Shown: positions 19,739-32,745 of the stretch, in pieces
Layout of the letters: each line of letters opens with the position of its first letter
Numbering within the stretch: position 1 is the first letter of the stretch
Origin: Maricaulis maris
Lineage (GTDB): Bacteria; Pseudomonadota; Alphaproteobacteria; Caulobacterales; Maricaulaceae
Length of the DNA: 64,000 nt
Assembly: GCF_036322705.1 (NCBI RefSeq)
Contig: NZ_AP027270.1
Coordinates: 2,233,501 to 2,297,500, forward strand
Direction: 5' to 3'
Translations under genes and position numbers: made by a program
The notes under the pieces: model-generated
The model's database searches: none
What the model saw: the letters and a program-made list of their open reading frames with translations, nothing else
What the model was told of the DNA's origin: nothing

Positions 19739-21580
19739 TCAGGAGGATTCGGAACGAGAGCTTTCGAACCGGTAGGCATCTACCACCTGCCGAAAGCGTT
19801 CCGAATCCGCCTGCTTGAGTTCTTCGTCCAGACGGGCCCGCGCCTCATCACGACGTGTCTGTGCATCGCTTCGTTCCATATAGGCATGAGCGAGCCGCTT
19901 CCAAGCTTCCGCCCTCACCTCTGGAGACGCCTCCATACCGCCCAGTTCCGCCCGCATGGGTCTGCGCTCACCGTCCAACCGCTTAATCTCTGCCGCATAT
20001 CCGGCGTCGGCCAATTCGGCCCTTAGCGTGTCGGTCTGCACAAACTGCCCAGAAGAGCACGCGTCTAGAACGGCGTCGCGCAGAGTGTCAAGCGGTCCCA
20101 ACCGCAAAAGCGCCAGCGTCTCGACCTGCGACGCGGCGATTTCAGGGTATTCGATGGCCGCCACGAGCAGGAGATGGCCCAGCCGGGAGGTCGGATCGGA
20201 GCGCCGTGACTGCTTGTTGCGGAGCTCAGCCGTCGCCCCCAGCGGCACACCCTTGCCCGGGCGCCACGGCCCACGCGATCCGCGCTGCCCGGACTGCGGA
20301 CGGGCGCCAAAAAGCGCATCCATGCGCTGATCGAACTCGCGCTTGTACTCCTCGCGGATATCGCTGTCGGCAATCTGTGAGACCAGGGCCCGAATCCGGC
20401 GCCGGAAGCCGGCCCGGCGATCGGGATCGTCGAGCGGCTCGAGCAGAACCTCGCGCTCCCAGATCAGGTCGGCGAGCGAGCGGGTCTCGCGGAACACAGC
20501 GCGCAGGGCGTTGGCTCCCTCTTCGCGGAGGATGTCGTCCGGGTCCTTGCCGTCGGGCATGAAGGCAAAGCGCATGGTCTTGCCCGGCTGCAGCAGCGGC
20601 AGGGCACGGTCTGCGGCCTTGAAGGCAGCCGCCCGCCCGGCGCTGTCGCCGTCGAGGCACATGACCGGCTCACCGCCGGCCCGCCAGAGCAGCTGGATCT
20701 GCTCCTCGGTGACTGCAGTGCCGAGCGGCGCAACGCCGTGCTCCAGCCCGGCGCGGGCGAGCGCGATCGCGTCGAGATAGCCTTCGGTGACGATCAGGCC
20801 ACGGATGTCCTGCTTGGGATCAGAGGCCGCCTTGCGCGCCTCGGGATAGCGATAGAGCAGCGAGCCCTTGTGGAAGATCGGGGTCTCCGGCGAATTGAGA
20901 TATTTCGCCCGCGCCTCCTTCGACAAGGCCCGACCACCAAAGCCGACCAGGCGATTGCGCGGATCGTGGATCGGAAAGGTGATCCGGTCGCGGAAGCGGT
21001 CATAGGGTGAGCCATTGTCCGGCTCGATCAAGAGGCCGCACTCGACGAGATCGGCCACCGGCGCACCGGCGGTGACCAGTTCGTCCTTCAGCGCGGTCCG
21101 GCTTTCCGGCGCATAGCCGATGCCGAAGCGCACACAATCCTCGCCGGTCAGCCCGCGCGATTTGAGATAGCGACGAGCCTCCTCGGCGGCCGGTGAGCGC
21201 AGCGCCCTCAGGAAGAAAGTCTGGGCGCTCTCCATCCACTCAACGAGCGATTTGCGGTGCTGGGTCTTCTGCTGGCTCTCCGGATCGGGCTCGGGCAGGC
21301 GCAGACCGGCCTCGCCGGCCAGACGCTCGGCGGCTTCCATGAAGGAGAGCCCCTCCATCTCTTCCAGCCAGGTAAAGATGTCGCCATGCTTGCCGGAGGC
21401 GAAGCAATGATAGAAGCGTTTGTCATCATTGACGAAAAACGAGGGCGAGCGCTCTTTCTTGAAAGGCGACAGGCCAACGAATTCGCGGCCCTGGCGCTTC
21501 AGCGCGACGCTGCGGCCAATGAGGTCCGACGGGCGCACTCGCGCCTTGATCTCGTCGATGAAGTCCTCATTGAGACGCAT
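19739..21580 (-). CDS. dnaG: DNA primase
   Basis: DnaG makes RNA primers for replication. The 613-residue product has an N-terminal CHC2-type domain (GLSPFKKERSPSFFVNDDK ... FYHCFASGKHGD), a catalytic core, a TOPRIM segment with VTEGYLDAIALARAG and CLDGDSAGRAA (acidic metal-binding residues) and a C-terminal DnaB-binding region. In the first domain, only one of the four classical zinc ligands remains (the Cys of YHCF); the others are Ser, Lys and Ser. The start giving MRLNEDFIDEIKARV is preferred over an upstream ATG. It forms an operon with rpoD. Confidence 0.97.
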   Translation of the reverse strand: MRLNEDFIDEIKARVRPSDLIGRSVALKRQGREFVGLSPFKKERSPSFFVNDDKRFYHCFASGKHGDIFTWLEEMEGLSFMEAAERLAGEAGLRLPEPDPESQQKTQHRKSLVEWMESAQTFFLRALRSPAAEEARRYLKSRGLTGEDCVRFGIGYAPESRTALKDELVTAGAPVADLVECGLLIEPDNGSPYDRFRDRITFPIHDPRNRLVGFGGRALSKEARAKYLNSPETPIFHKGSLLYRYPEARKAASDPKQDIRGLIVTEGYLDAIALARAGLEHGVAPLGTAVTEEQIQLLWRAGGEPVMCLDGDSAGRAAAFKAADRALPLLQPGKTMRFAFMPDGKDPDDILREEGANALRAVFRETRSLADLIWEREVLLEPLDDPDRRAGFRRRIRALVSQIADSDIREEYKREFDQRMDALFGARPQSGQRGSRGPWRPGKGVPLGATAELRNKQSRRSDPTSRLGHLLLVAAIEYPEIAASQVETLALLRLGPLDTLRDAVLDACSSGQFVQTDTLRAELADAGYAAEIKRLDGERRPMRAELGGMEASPEVRAEAWKRLAHAYMERSDAQTRRDEARARLDEELKQADSERFRQVVDAYRFESSRSESS

Positions 21581-21678
21581 GGAAAAGCACAACTCCGCCC
21601 GCAAAAACCCAAGCGGACATGATGCACCTTATTTGTCCGCTGGTCGATTTATTCGCTCAGGCACCGGCCCGCGCCGGC

Positions 21679-23595
21679 TCAATCCTTGCGCGGTCCGGGC
21701 GTGAAATTGACCCGGCCGATTTCCTCGACCCGTTTCTCTCCCAGAACACCCTCAACGATTTCATAGCCCAGCAGGGCCAGGATGCGGTCACGCAGGAAGA
21801 TGGGACGGGCATTGCCATACCAGTCCGTGCAGGAGGCGACACAGTCGTCATCCAGCCCGGGACGGGCCCGCGCCTGCAAGCGACCGATTCGCGAGAAGCT
21901 GCCCTGCTCCCGCTGCAGGAAAACCATGTCCGCCTCGCGATCATCGCTACCGAGGAGCGGCAGGGCGGCCAGCCCGTCCCCGTCAGCGCCGCCGGGTCGG
22001 AAGAAGAAGGCATGGCTGCGGCTTTCCGACTCCGCGGTGTCTTCGAGCACGAACCGGTCCGCGATCATTGGCGCGTCGCCGTCCAGCGACACGGTGACAA
22101 AGCTCGTGTCCTCGCCCTGGGTGACAATCAGCCCGTCACGCCCGATCACCTCGATCCGCGACACCGGATCCTCGAGCCCCAAGCGGGTTGCCGCGCCGCC
22201 CTCAAGCGGCACAGCCAGCGCCAGATTCTGCGTTGCGCCGTCCACCCGCTCGTTCAGCCCCACCAGCAGGGTGTCACCAACATGGCGATTGCGGACGATC
22301 CGGGCGCGTTCGGCGACCGGAAGGAATTGATAGTCCGAGGGCGTCACCGCTTGGCTGCCATCCCCGAAGCGGGTGGTCGGCAGCCGCAGGAGCGCCGGAC
22401 GACCGGTCGCGAACTCGGCCGCCCACATGCCGTCGCCATTGCCGTCCGGCAGGACGAGAATATCGAGGCGACTGGCCGCCTCATTGGCATGAAAGGAGAA
22501 CTGGTCGAGCGGAGCCCCCTCGACCTGGGCGACGCTGGGTGCCGAGCCATCCAGCGGGATACGGTACAGATAGCTCTCCCCGTCGCGCTCGAACCAGCCC
22601 GGCGTGACCCAGACATAGGTCGCATTGCGGGAGACAAAGAAGCTGCGCCCCATCGGCCCGAGGACAACGGTCACCCCGCAATCGAGATCGTCGGAGGCGA
22701 GGTCGCAGCGGGTCACCACATGCATGCCGGAGACGGCCTGTGCCCCGCGCGCCTTCATTGGCGCCGGGATGTAGACATCGCTGGCCTGGGCGATGCGGTG
22801 AAAGGCCGGTTCTTCCTGGCCCGGTGCCCAGCGGCTGAGCGCCGGCAGACTGTCCAGCGGGTCGTCGCCCCAATAATCGTCAAACGCCAGAGGCGCATAG
22901 GTGATCAGCTGGTTGCCGATCAGTCGCGAGGCGTAATTGCGCGAGCTGTAATAGTCATCCGAGCGCATGTGGTGAGTGTCCAGATGCGAAAGCTGGCCGT
23001 CGGCCCCCAGTCGGAACCGACTGATTTCGGTGGCTTCGTATTGATAGCTGTATCCGATGATCACGATCAGATCGCCGGACACGATCATCTCGTCATACCA
23101 GCCGCCCGAGCCCTCCCCGCCGGGCGGGAAGGCGTCGATCTGATCAATCGCGGCCAGACCGTCATCGGCGGTCGAGATCGTGAACAGGCGCCCGCGGCGC
23201 AGCACGATCAGGTAATCACCGGCGACCTTGACGATCCCGCCCTCATCGACCCCGGCAACCTGCACATTGGTGATGTCAGGATTGTCGATCCGCGACGCGG
23301 TGACCGCGAGAACATCCGACGGACTGGCGGTTGGCGCCGGCATACTGGCTCCGCCAGGCGGTGGCGGAGGGGGCGGTGGGGGCGGCGGAGGCGGGGGCGG
23401 GTAGGCGCCGGAAACCAGCCAGTCCTCGACCTCGCCCGTCTCGTCGAGCTCGGCCAGAAAGGCGCGCAGCTCGTCATCATCGTCGAAACCGGGGAGAGGC
23501 TGCGCCCAGGCAGGAACAGCCAGCAAGGCTGCCAGGCCGATGCTCCCCGCGAACGACGAGACCCGGATTGCCCCGATCAGCTTTGATGCGAACAT
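21679..23595 (-). CDS. secreted C-terminal beta-propeller protein
   Basis: The 638-residue product has a signal peptide (ending AVPAWAQ), an acidic segment (FDDDDELRAFLAELDE), a run of 15 consecutive prolines (about 83-97) and then a beta-propeller (about 120-630). The propeller belongs to the family described as distantly related to WD40 repeats, recognisable from NPDITNVQVAGVDEGGIVK and YLIVL. Members occur in bacteria and archaea with unknown function. A GGGGAG ribosome site precedes the ATG at 23595. It sits between yqeY and dnaG, separating genes that are usually adjacent in alphaproteobacteria. Confidence 0.8.
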   Translation of the reverse strand: MFASKLIGAIRVSSFAGSIGLAALLAVPAWAQPLPGFDDDDELRAFLAELDETGEVEDWLVSGAYPPPPPPPPPPPPPPPGGASMPAPTASPSDVLAVTASRIDNPDITNVQVAGVDEGGIVKVAGDYLIVLRRGRLFTISTADDGLAAIDQIDAFPPGGEGSGGWYDEMIVSGDLIVIIGYSYQYEATEISRFRLGADGQLSHLDTHHMRSDDYYSSRNYASRLIGNQLITYAPLAFDDYWGDDPLDSLPALSRWAPGQEEPAFHRIAQASDVYIPAPMKARGAQAVSGMHVVTRCDLASDDLDCGVTVVLGPMGRSFFVSRNATYVWVTPGWFERDGESYLYRIPLDGSAPSVAQVEGAPLDQFSFHANEAASRLDILVLPDGNGDGMWAAEFATGRPALLRLPTTRFGDGSQAVTPSDYQFLPVAERARIVRNRHVGDTLLVGLNERVDGATQNLALAVPLEGGAATRLGLEDPVSRIEVIGRDGLIVTQGEDTSFVTVSLDGDAPMIADRFVLEDTAESESRSHAFFFRPGGADGDGLAALPLLGSDDREADMVFLQREQGSFSRIGRLQARARPGLDDDCVASCTDWYGNARPIFLRDRILALLGYEIVEGVLGEKRVEEIGRVNFTPGPRKD

Positions 23596-23693
23596 GTCCA
23601 CTCCCCCTGCTTCGCAGAGCAAAGCAGAGGCCGAACGGGCCCGCAATCAAAGACTGGGTCAACAGGCCGGTTTGCGGCGTTGTCGGACGGGCG

Positions 23694-24158
23694 TCAGGCC
23701 GAAGCGAGCAGGTCTTTCACCTTGGCGCCGGCCTTGGCGAAGTCCATGCGGCCGGCATAGCGGGTTTTGAGCTCGCCCATGCAGCGCCCCATATCCTTCA
23801 GCCCGCTGGCGTCGAGCTCACTGACAACCGTCTGGGCGGCGGTTTCGATCTCGCCGTCATCCATGGGCTTGGGCAGGAATTCGCGCACAATCTCGGCTTC
23901 CGAGCGCTCGGCCTCGGCGAGATCAAGACGGCCGGCCTTCTCATAGGTCACGGCGCTTTCCTCGCGCTGCTTCACCAACTTGGTGAGCAGGGTCATGATT
24001 TCGGTATCCTCGCAGCCGGCGCAGCGGTCTTCCGCGCGAGCGGCAATATCACGGTCCTTGATGGCAGCCGAGATCAGGCGAAGCGTCGACAGACGCGCCT
24101 TGTCCTGGGCCTTCATGGCCGTTTTCATATCCGTGGTGATGCGTTCACGAAGCGACAT
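23694..24158 (-). CDS. GatB/YqeY domain protein
   Basis: The 154-residue product matches YqeY, the stand-alone version of the tRNA-binding tail domain of amidotransferase subunit GatB. Features are the helical N-terminus MSLRERITTDMKTAMKAQDK, the LSTLRLISAAIKD segment, the EREESAVTYEKAGR-type central helix and the C-terminal GRCMGELKTRYAGRMDFA block. Its precise role is unknown; a link to tRNA metabolism is assumed. The gene lies divergent to carA and upstream of dnaG-rpoD, a conserved alphaproteobacterial neighbourhood. Confidence 0.93.
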   Translation of the reverse strand: MSLRERITTDMKTAMKAQDKARLSTLRLISAAIKDRDIAARAEDRCAGCEDTEIMTLLTKLVKQREESAVTYEKAGRLDLAEAERSEAEIVREFLPKPMDDGEIETAAQTVVSELDASGLKDMGRCMGELKTRYAGRMDFAKAGAKVKDLLASA

Positions 24159-24701
24159 TTTGACAACCAAACCTATCCGGGCGCCGTCAGCGGCGAATCC
24201 TGAAGAGATCTCCGGTGTGAAGAACTTTTCCTGTGCACGCAATGACGTGCCAATTGTTTCGAACAATGCGGGGCCTTTTGTTTGTGGCAACTCACGCTTG
24301 AGACTTGCGCCTCCGAAACGAGGGAGCGGGAATTATTCCGTCGGCGGCAAAGAATCAAGCCCGAATATGGACGACTGGCGATGACCGGGTTTGCAAATTC
24401 GCCGCACCACCCCTGTCATCATTTGCACGCCGGGTCCATTTCTGTCGCGAATCCCCAGACTTGCGCCGAGACGCCCGGCGAAAGGCAGTCGGTGCCCCCC
24501 TTGGAATCGGGACCGTTCGGGCGCCGCTTGCCGGACTGCGGGCGGGAGGCTCGCAGCACTCGCGGAAGCCGCCCGGCCTCACCGCTGTCCTATTGACCCG
24601 ATCCCGGTTAGAGACTAGCAGAGCGCCCGTTTACCCGCGCCTCGTGAGTGACCGATTCCGGTTGCACCGTCGGCGCCCCGCCAGACCTCGGAGATGAAGC
24701 C
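24159..24701. other. intergenic region between divergent yqeY and carA
   Basis: No gene is supported in these 543 bp. An imperfect 15-bp palindrome, ATTGTT-TCG-AACAAT (24253-24267), lies 95 bp before yqeY and could be a regulator site. A TTGACC near 24593, about 105 bp before carA, is a possible -35 element, but no convincing -10 follows. I saw no leader peptide or riboswitch. Confidence 0.3.
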
Positions 24702-25874
24702 ATGACGTCCACGCCGACCCTCACACCGACCGGCGCGCTGGCGCTTGCCGACGGCACCGTCTTTCTCGGCCACGGCACGGGCGCATCCGGCATGGCGCTG
24801 GGCGAGGTCTGCTTCAACACCGCGATGACCGGTCACCAAGAAGTCCTGGCTGATCCCTCCTATGCCGGACAGGTCGTCTGCTTCACCTTCCCGCATGTCG
24901 GCAATGTCGGCGCCAATGCCGAGGACGAGGAAGCCGCCTCGGCACCGGCCCGCAAGGCCGCGGTCGGCATGATCAGCCGCGCCCGTATCACGCCGCCGGC
25001 CAGCTGGCGCGCCGAGCAGACCTTCGAGGAATGGCTGCGCACTCGCGGGATTGTCGCCCTCACCGGCATCGATACCCGTGCCCTCACCCGCAAGATCCGC
25101 GAGCACGGCATGCAGATGTGCGCCATCGCGCATGACCCGGCCGGCAATCTCGACATCGACGCCCTCAAGGCCGCGGCCGCGGCAGCGCCGACCATGGAAG
25201 GTCGCGAGCTGGCGGCCGATGTCTCGCGGACCACGACCGATGAATGGCATGAAGGCAACTGGACGCTGGGCAAAGGCTATGCTGTCGGGCCGGAAACCGG
25301 TCCGCGCGTGGTCGTGCTCGACTATGGCGTGAAGGCCAACATCCTGCGCCTGCTGACGGGCGCGGGAGCGCGCGTCGCCGTGCTGCCGGGCAAGGCGTCG
25401 ATCGACGAGATCAGGGCGCTGAACCCGGACGGCGTCGTCGTCTCGAACGGCCCGGGCGATCCGGCCGAGACCGGCAAATACGCCCTGCCGACCATCAAGG
25501 CCGTCATCGAGGCCGGCATCCCGACACTGGGCATCTGCCTCGGTCACCAGATGCTCGCCCTCGCCATCGGTGCCAAGACGGCGAAGATGGCCCAGGGCCA
25601 TCACGGCGCCAATCACCCGGTCAAGAATCACGAGACCGGCCAGGTCGAAATCGTGTCGATGAATCACGGCTTTGCTGTCGATGGCGCGACCCTGCCCGCG
25701 AATGCCGTCGAGACCCATGTCTCGCTGTTCGACGGCTCCAACTCCGGCTTCAAGCTGACCGACAAGCCGGTCTGGGCGGTCCAGCACCACCCCGAAGCCA
25801 GCCCCGGTCCGCAGGACAGCTTCGGCGTGTTCGACCGCTTTGTGGGTGCGCTGAAGGGGCAGGTTGAGGCGTAA
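24702..25874 (+). CDS. carA: carbamoyl-phosphate synthase small subunit
   Basis: CarA hydrolyses glutamine and passes ammonia to CarB for carbamoyl phosphate, the precursor of arginine and pyrimidines. The 390-residue product has the CarA-specific N-terminal domain (LALADGTVFLGHGTGASG, EVCFNTAMTGHQEVL). Its class I glutamine amidotransferase domain has the nucleophile Cys in LGICLGHQMLALA and the His/Glu pair in QHHPEASPGP. The ATG at 24702 matches the usual N-terminus. carB lies 3.6 kb downstream in the same direction, separated by four unrelated genes. Confidence 0.97.
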   Translation: MTSTPTLTPTGALALADGTVFLGHGTGASGMALGEVCFNTAMTGHQEVLADPSYAGQVVCFTFPHVGNVGANAEDEEAASAPARKAAVGMISRARITPPASWRAEQTFEEWLRTRGIVALTGIDTRALTRKIREHGMQMCAIAHDPAGNLDIDALKAAAAAAPTMEGRELAADVSRTTTDEWHEGNWTLGKGYAVGPETGPRVVVLDYGVKANILRLLTGAGARVAVLPGKASIDEIRALNPDGVVVSNGPGDPAETGKYALPTIKAVIEAGIPTLGICLGHQMLALAIGAKTAKMAQGHHGANHPVKNHETGQVEIVSMNHGFAVDGATLPANAVETHVSLFDGSNSGFKLTDKPVWAVQHHPEASPGPQDSFGVFDRFVGALKGQVEA

Positions 25875-26051
25875 GAGACCTCAACGCCGCGATACCCGTC
25901 TCAGTGAACGGCTGGCGCAAAGCGCAAGATCGCCCATACATCACTTGATGGCAAATGGCCTATGGCGGGGTCTGCGCCGCGCGCCGCTTTTCGAAGTAAC
26001 ACTCGCACTTTTGCTGGACACAACCGCCACAAATCACGCCATCATGGCGGC

Positions 26052-27557
26052 ATGTTGAACCGACGCACCCTGCTCGCCGCCTCTGCCGCCACAACGCTCA
26101 CTGCCTGTGGGCGGTCCGGCCCGCCAGCCGGTCTCCTGCGCGTGGCGACGACCGGCCTGCCGGACAGTCTCGATCCGGCGCGCGGCGAGTTCGCGGCGGC
26201 GGCGCTCATCTACAAGCAGATCCATGCCGGACTGACTGAGTACGGACCCGATGGCGCACTCGCGCCCGGCCTCGCCGAGCACTGGTCGGTGGACGAACGC
26301 GGCCTGGTCTGGACCTTCCGCCTGCGCGAGGGCCTCACCTGGTCGGACGGTCATCCCCTGACGGCGGAGGATGTCGCCTGGTCGGCGCGGCGCATCGTCG
26401 ACCCGTCCCAGAGTTTTGCCGTGCTGGGCGATTTTTATGCGGTCACCAATGCCCGCGCCATCCATGCCGGTGAGATGTCGCCGGATCAGCTGGGCGTGAC
26501 CGCGCTCGATGACCGCACGGTGGAATTCCGGCTGGAAACCCCGCTGGGCCTCTTCCCGACCCTGATGCGCGAATCCTACCCCTTCCCGCGCCATGTCATC
26601 GCGCGCGTCGGCCTGGACTGGATCCGGCCCGAGAACATCGTGACGGCAGGGGCTTACACGGTCGGCGCGGAAAGCCAGATGAGCCTCGACCTGGTCCGGA
26701 ACCCGAATTATTACAACGCCGCCCGGGTCGCCATTCCCGCCATCCGCGTCGACAGCGTCCGCGAGGACGCCACCCGGATGCGCCTGTTCCGGGCCGGCGA
26801 TTACGACCTTGCCGATCGTCCGCCCGCGAACCAGATCGGCTTCTGGCGCGAGCGATTGGGGGAGCAATTCCAGAGTTTCGACGCGCCGATCCTGCGCTAT
26901 CTCAAGGTCAATCATGCGCGTGAACCGCTTGGCCGCGTGGCCGTCCGACGCCGTCTGTCGCAGGCCATAGACCGGTCCTTCCTGGCGCATGAATTCTACG
27001 CCGATACCGCCATGGCGGCTTTCTCGGTCCTGCCCGGGCGAGCGGGGACCGAGCCGGCGGCGACACCCCTGGACGACCGGATCGACCGCCCGCTGCAAAT
27101 CCGCACCACAACCGGGGAAGGCGAACGGCTCGCCGTGGCCATAGCTGACGACTGGGCCTGGATCGGCATTGAGAGCGAGCTGCTCGTCAGCTATCCCACC
27201 GATCTCTACCAGGCCGTCGATGCCGGCGATTTCGACATCGCCATTGCCAGCTTCAACCGGGGCCTGAAATCTGATCCGTTTTTCATGCTCGACCCGTTCG
27301 CGCCCGACGGGTTTGCCGCCAATTTCAACTGGGACGACACCAGCTTCGCCGATCTGATGGCCGCCGCCCGGCGCCAGAATGACCCGGCCGCGCGGGCGCA
27401 GCTCTACCTGGCGGCCATGCAGCGGCTACACGACCAGATGGCCGTCATCCCCCTCCTCCACGAACGCGCCCATTGGCTGGTTGGAGATCGGGTGACGGGC
27501 ACACGGGCGGATATCCAGCCGATGCTGTGGCGTGATCTGGAGCTGATTGATGCCTGA
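26052..27557 (+). CDS. ABC transporter substrate-binding lipoprotein, peptide/nickel type (SBP_bac_5)
   Basis: The 501-residue product begins with a lipoprotein signal peptide (lipobox LTAC, Cys18 as the future N-terminus). It matches DppA/OppA-type binding proteins: SLDPARGEFAAAALIYKQIHAGL, LAPGLAEHWSVDERGLVWTFRLREG-type text, and a DGHPLTAEDVAWSARRI block. Its ligand is probably an oligopeptide or similar compound. No permease or ATPase gene is nearby, so it must use a transporter encoded elsewhere or act alone. It overlaps the next gene by 8 bp. Confidence 0.88.
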   Translation: MLNRRTLLAASAATTLTACGRSGPPAGLLRVATTGLPDSLDPARGEFAAAALIYKQIHAGLTEYGPDGALAPGLAEHWSVDERGLVWTFRLREGLTWSDGHPLTAEDVAWSARRIVDPSQSFAVLGDFYAVTNARAIHAGEMSPDQLGVTALDDRTVEFRLETPLGLFPTLMRESYPFPRHVIARVGLDWIRPENIVTAGAYTVGAESQMSLDLVRNPNYYNAARVAIPAIRVDSVREDATRMRLFRAGDYDLADRPPANQIGFWRERLGEQFQSFDAPILRYLKVNHAREPLGRVAVRRRLSQAIDRSFLAHEFYADTAMAAFSVLPGRAGTEPAATPLDDRIDRPLQIRTTTGEGERLAVAIADDWAWIGIESELLVSYPTDLYQAVDAGDFDIAIASFNRGLKSDPFFMLDPFAPDGFAANFNWDDTSFADLMAAARRQNDPAARAQLYLAAMQRLHDQMAVIPLLHERAHWLVGDRVTGTRADIQPMLWRDLELIDA

Positions 27558-28191
27558 TCTTGCTCGCGCGCTACATGAGCGCTGGAACGCGCAAACGAAA
27601 GAACTCGGCTGGAAGCCGGGCGACACCGAAATCGCCGGCATACTGTCCGCCTACAGCGAACCCCATCGCCGCTATCATGGCCTGTCGCATCTGATCTATA
27701 TCTTCGACCGGCTCGACAAGCTGCACGACATGCTGACCGAGCCGGCCCGGGTGTGGATGGCCGCCTGGTATCACGACATCCTCTACGACACGCATCGCAA
27801 GGATAATGAAGCCAGGAGTGCAGACCGGGCGAGCATGGAATTGCCCGGGCTTGGAGCCGCTCCTGACCTGGTCGGACGGGTCGATGCGCTGATCCGGGCT
27901 ACGGCCAGCCATCAGGATGGCGGGCAGGACGAAGATGATGCGCTATTTCTCGACGTCGACTATTCGATCCTTGGTGCCCCGAGCGATGTCTATGACCGAT
28001 ATGCCACTGGCGTTCGGAAGGAATATGGCTGGGCACCCGGGCTGCTCTACCGACAGGGCCGCCGCGCCTTTCTGAAGGACGCGCAGGCGGCGGACCGTAC
28101 TTTTCTGACAGACCGGTTCGAGACGGAACTCGGCGACAAGGCCCGCGCCAACATGCGGCGAGAATTCGCGGCTCTGGGTGGAAAACTCTAG
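27550..28191 (+). CDS. HD-domain metal-dependent phosphohydrolase (COG4339-like)
   Basis: The 213-residue product matches a family of predicted HD-superfamily hydrolases. The conserved HRRYHGLSHL and AAWYHDILYD motifs supply the metal-binding His and the HD doublet; further ligands are likely in ATASHQDGGQDEDDALFLDVD. The substrate is unknown; relatives include nucleotidases and an N-methyl-D-aspartate-receptor-like annotation that is not meaningful. It overlaps the upstream lipoprotein gene by 8 bp, suggesting translational coupling. An ATG at 27550 is preferred over the TTG just before it. Confidence 0.85.
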   Translation: MPDLARALHERWNAQTKELGWKPGDTEIAGILSAYSEPHRRYHGLSHLIYIFDRLDKLHDMLTEPARVWMAAWYHDILYDTHRKDNEARSADRASMELPGLGAAPDLVGRVDALIRATASHQDGGQDEDDALFLDVDYSILGAPSDVYDRYATGVRKEYGWAPGLLYRQGRRAFLKDAQAADRTFLTDRFETELGDKARANMRREFAALGGKL

Positions 28192-28424
28192 TCCGGCAAC
28201 CGCCTGAATTCGAACAGGTCCCCGGGCTGACACGCCAGCGCGTCACAGATCGCGATCAGGGTGGAAAAGCGGATGCCCTTGATCTTGCCGGTCTTGATCA
28301 TGGACAGCGCCTGTTCCGACAGGCCGATCCGGTCCGCCAGGTCCTTCGAGCGAACCTTGCGCTGCGCCAGCATCACGTCGAGATGGACGATGATCTCGCC
28401 CGCGACGTCCGCACCAGCGCTCAC
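28188..28424 (-). CDS. HTH transcriptional regulator, Cro/YozG type
   Basis: The 78-residue protein is essentially one helix-turn-helix domain (about 17-70: VMLAQRKVRSKDLADRIGLS, then EQALSMIKTGKIKGIRFSTL), as in Xre/YozG small repressors. It is encoded immediately after, and overlaps by 4 bp, a DUF2975 membrane protein gene. This pairing recurs in many bacteria and suggests that the membrane protein controls or senses for the regulator. The target is probably its own operon. Confidence 0.88.
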   Translation of the reverse strand: MSAGADVAGEIIVHLDVMLAQRKVRSKDLADRIGLSEQALSMIKTGKIKGIRFSTLIAICDALACQPGDLFEFRRLPD

Positions 28425-28990
28425 AGGATCAACTCCAGCTCTTCATGCCGTTTGCGGCCCTCGGCCAGGATGAAGGCAATCAGGAAGAACAACAGCGCCG
28501 CACCAATGGCTTCGATGTCCGGAGAGCCCAACGATATCTCGACCGCATTGGGAACATTGGGATTGCTCACCGAGAGGTAGACGCCCATCACGGTATGCTC
28601 CATCGGCGACCAGATGGCCCCGACAAAACTGGCCAGCGCGAACTGGCGAAAGCCGACCACCGCCGCGGCGGAGAAATAGGCGCCACGTGCGGCCTCCTGA
28701 AAAAGCGTCCGCAGGTTCCAGAAGCCGTAAACCGTGATCGCCAGCCCGATCGAGGCGATGCCAACCGCGCCCAGCCGCAGCGGCCAGACAAACCAGGACA
28801 GATCACCACCGCCGAAGCCATTGCCGGGCGCCGGATCCCTTGTTGTCCCGAGCGTTTCGGGAAACAGCCAGAGCGCCCAGACCAGTACCGGCAGGAGAAT
28901 GGCGAGAAAGCTGATTGCCCAGGCCAGCGCCCGGCTCAAACTTCGGATATGTCGGTCGGAACTCGGAATTTCGGCATCGCTTTGCGGCAT
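28421..28990 (-). CDS. DUF2975 membrane protein
   Basis: The 189-residue product has four predicted transmembrane helices (about 22-42, 70-92, 113-135 and 160-180) and matches DUF2975 in length and in its partner, the small HTH regulator encoded just downstream. A 4-bp ATGA overlap couples the two. The function of the family is unknown. Confidence 0.82.
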   Translation of the reverse strand: MPQSDAEIPSSDRHIRSLSRALAWAISFLAILLPVLVWALWLFPETLGTTRDPAPGNGFGGGDLSWFVWPLRLGAVGIASIGLAITVYGFWNLRTLFQEAARGAYFSAAAVVGFRQFALASFVGAIWSPMEHTVMGVYLSVSNPNVPNAVEISLGSPDIEAIGAALLFFLIAFILAEGRKRHEELELIL

Positions 28991-29432
28991 GGCCCACCTG
29001 TTGTGAATTAAAGTTTAACTTGAATTTATCGTCACAATAGTTGAATCGTTCCGGGTCGGCAATCGGACGCGTCACCGTGATCAACCCAACCCCAGCCGTC
29101 GCGGAAACAGGCGTTTGGCACGATCGCTTGCCCCACCCTCACGCGGGGCGGGCGCGCGCGCCCGGTCCGGTTGTCGGCACCGCGCCGTCGGATGGTGGTC
29201 CCGGGCGGCCGCTCGGCCCGGGTGAATTGTAAGGTCATGATTGCCCCGTGATTTCAGGATATTGCCTGGAAAACACCAATTCACACAGTTTACCCCTCGC
29301 CATCGTGCCGATTCCGCGATACCTACCCGCTTCAGCACCAAAACTGATCGCTCGCACGACACTCCGTCCCCGGAAGGTCGCTTCGAGCGCGCGCGCGCAA
29401 TCAGCCCGCGGATGGAAAAGAAGGCCACGCCC
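28991..29432. other. intergenic region upstream of carB
   Basis: No gene is supported in these 442 bp. The left part is AT-rich (TTAAAGTTTAACTTGAATTT) and probably carries the promoter of the DUF2975 operon. The right part is the carB upstream region. No riboswitch, attenuator or clear promoter was recognised. Confidence 0.3.
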
Positions 29433-32690
<3,258 letters not shown>

Positions 32691-32745
32691 TGGCCCTTCA
32701 AGTGGAGGCTAGCGTGTCTCCTCTTTCCCGAACTCAAGTGGTCGC

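Noticed and set aside
21619-23586. 655-codon open frame on the plus strand opposite the propeller gene
   Set aside because: Antisense to a gene with signal peptide, ribosome site and family signature. The text is Arg/Gly/Asp-rich shadow coding typical of high-GC DNA.
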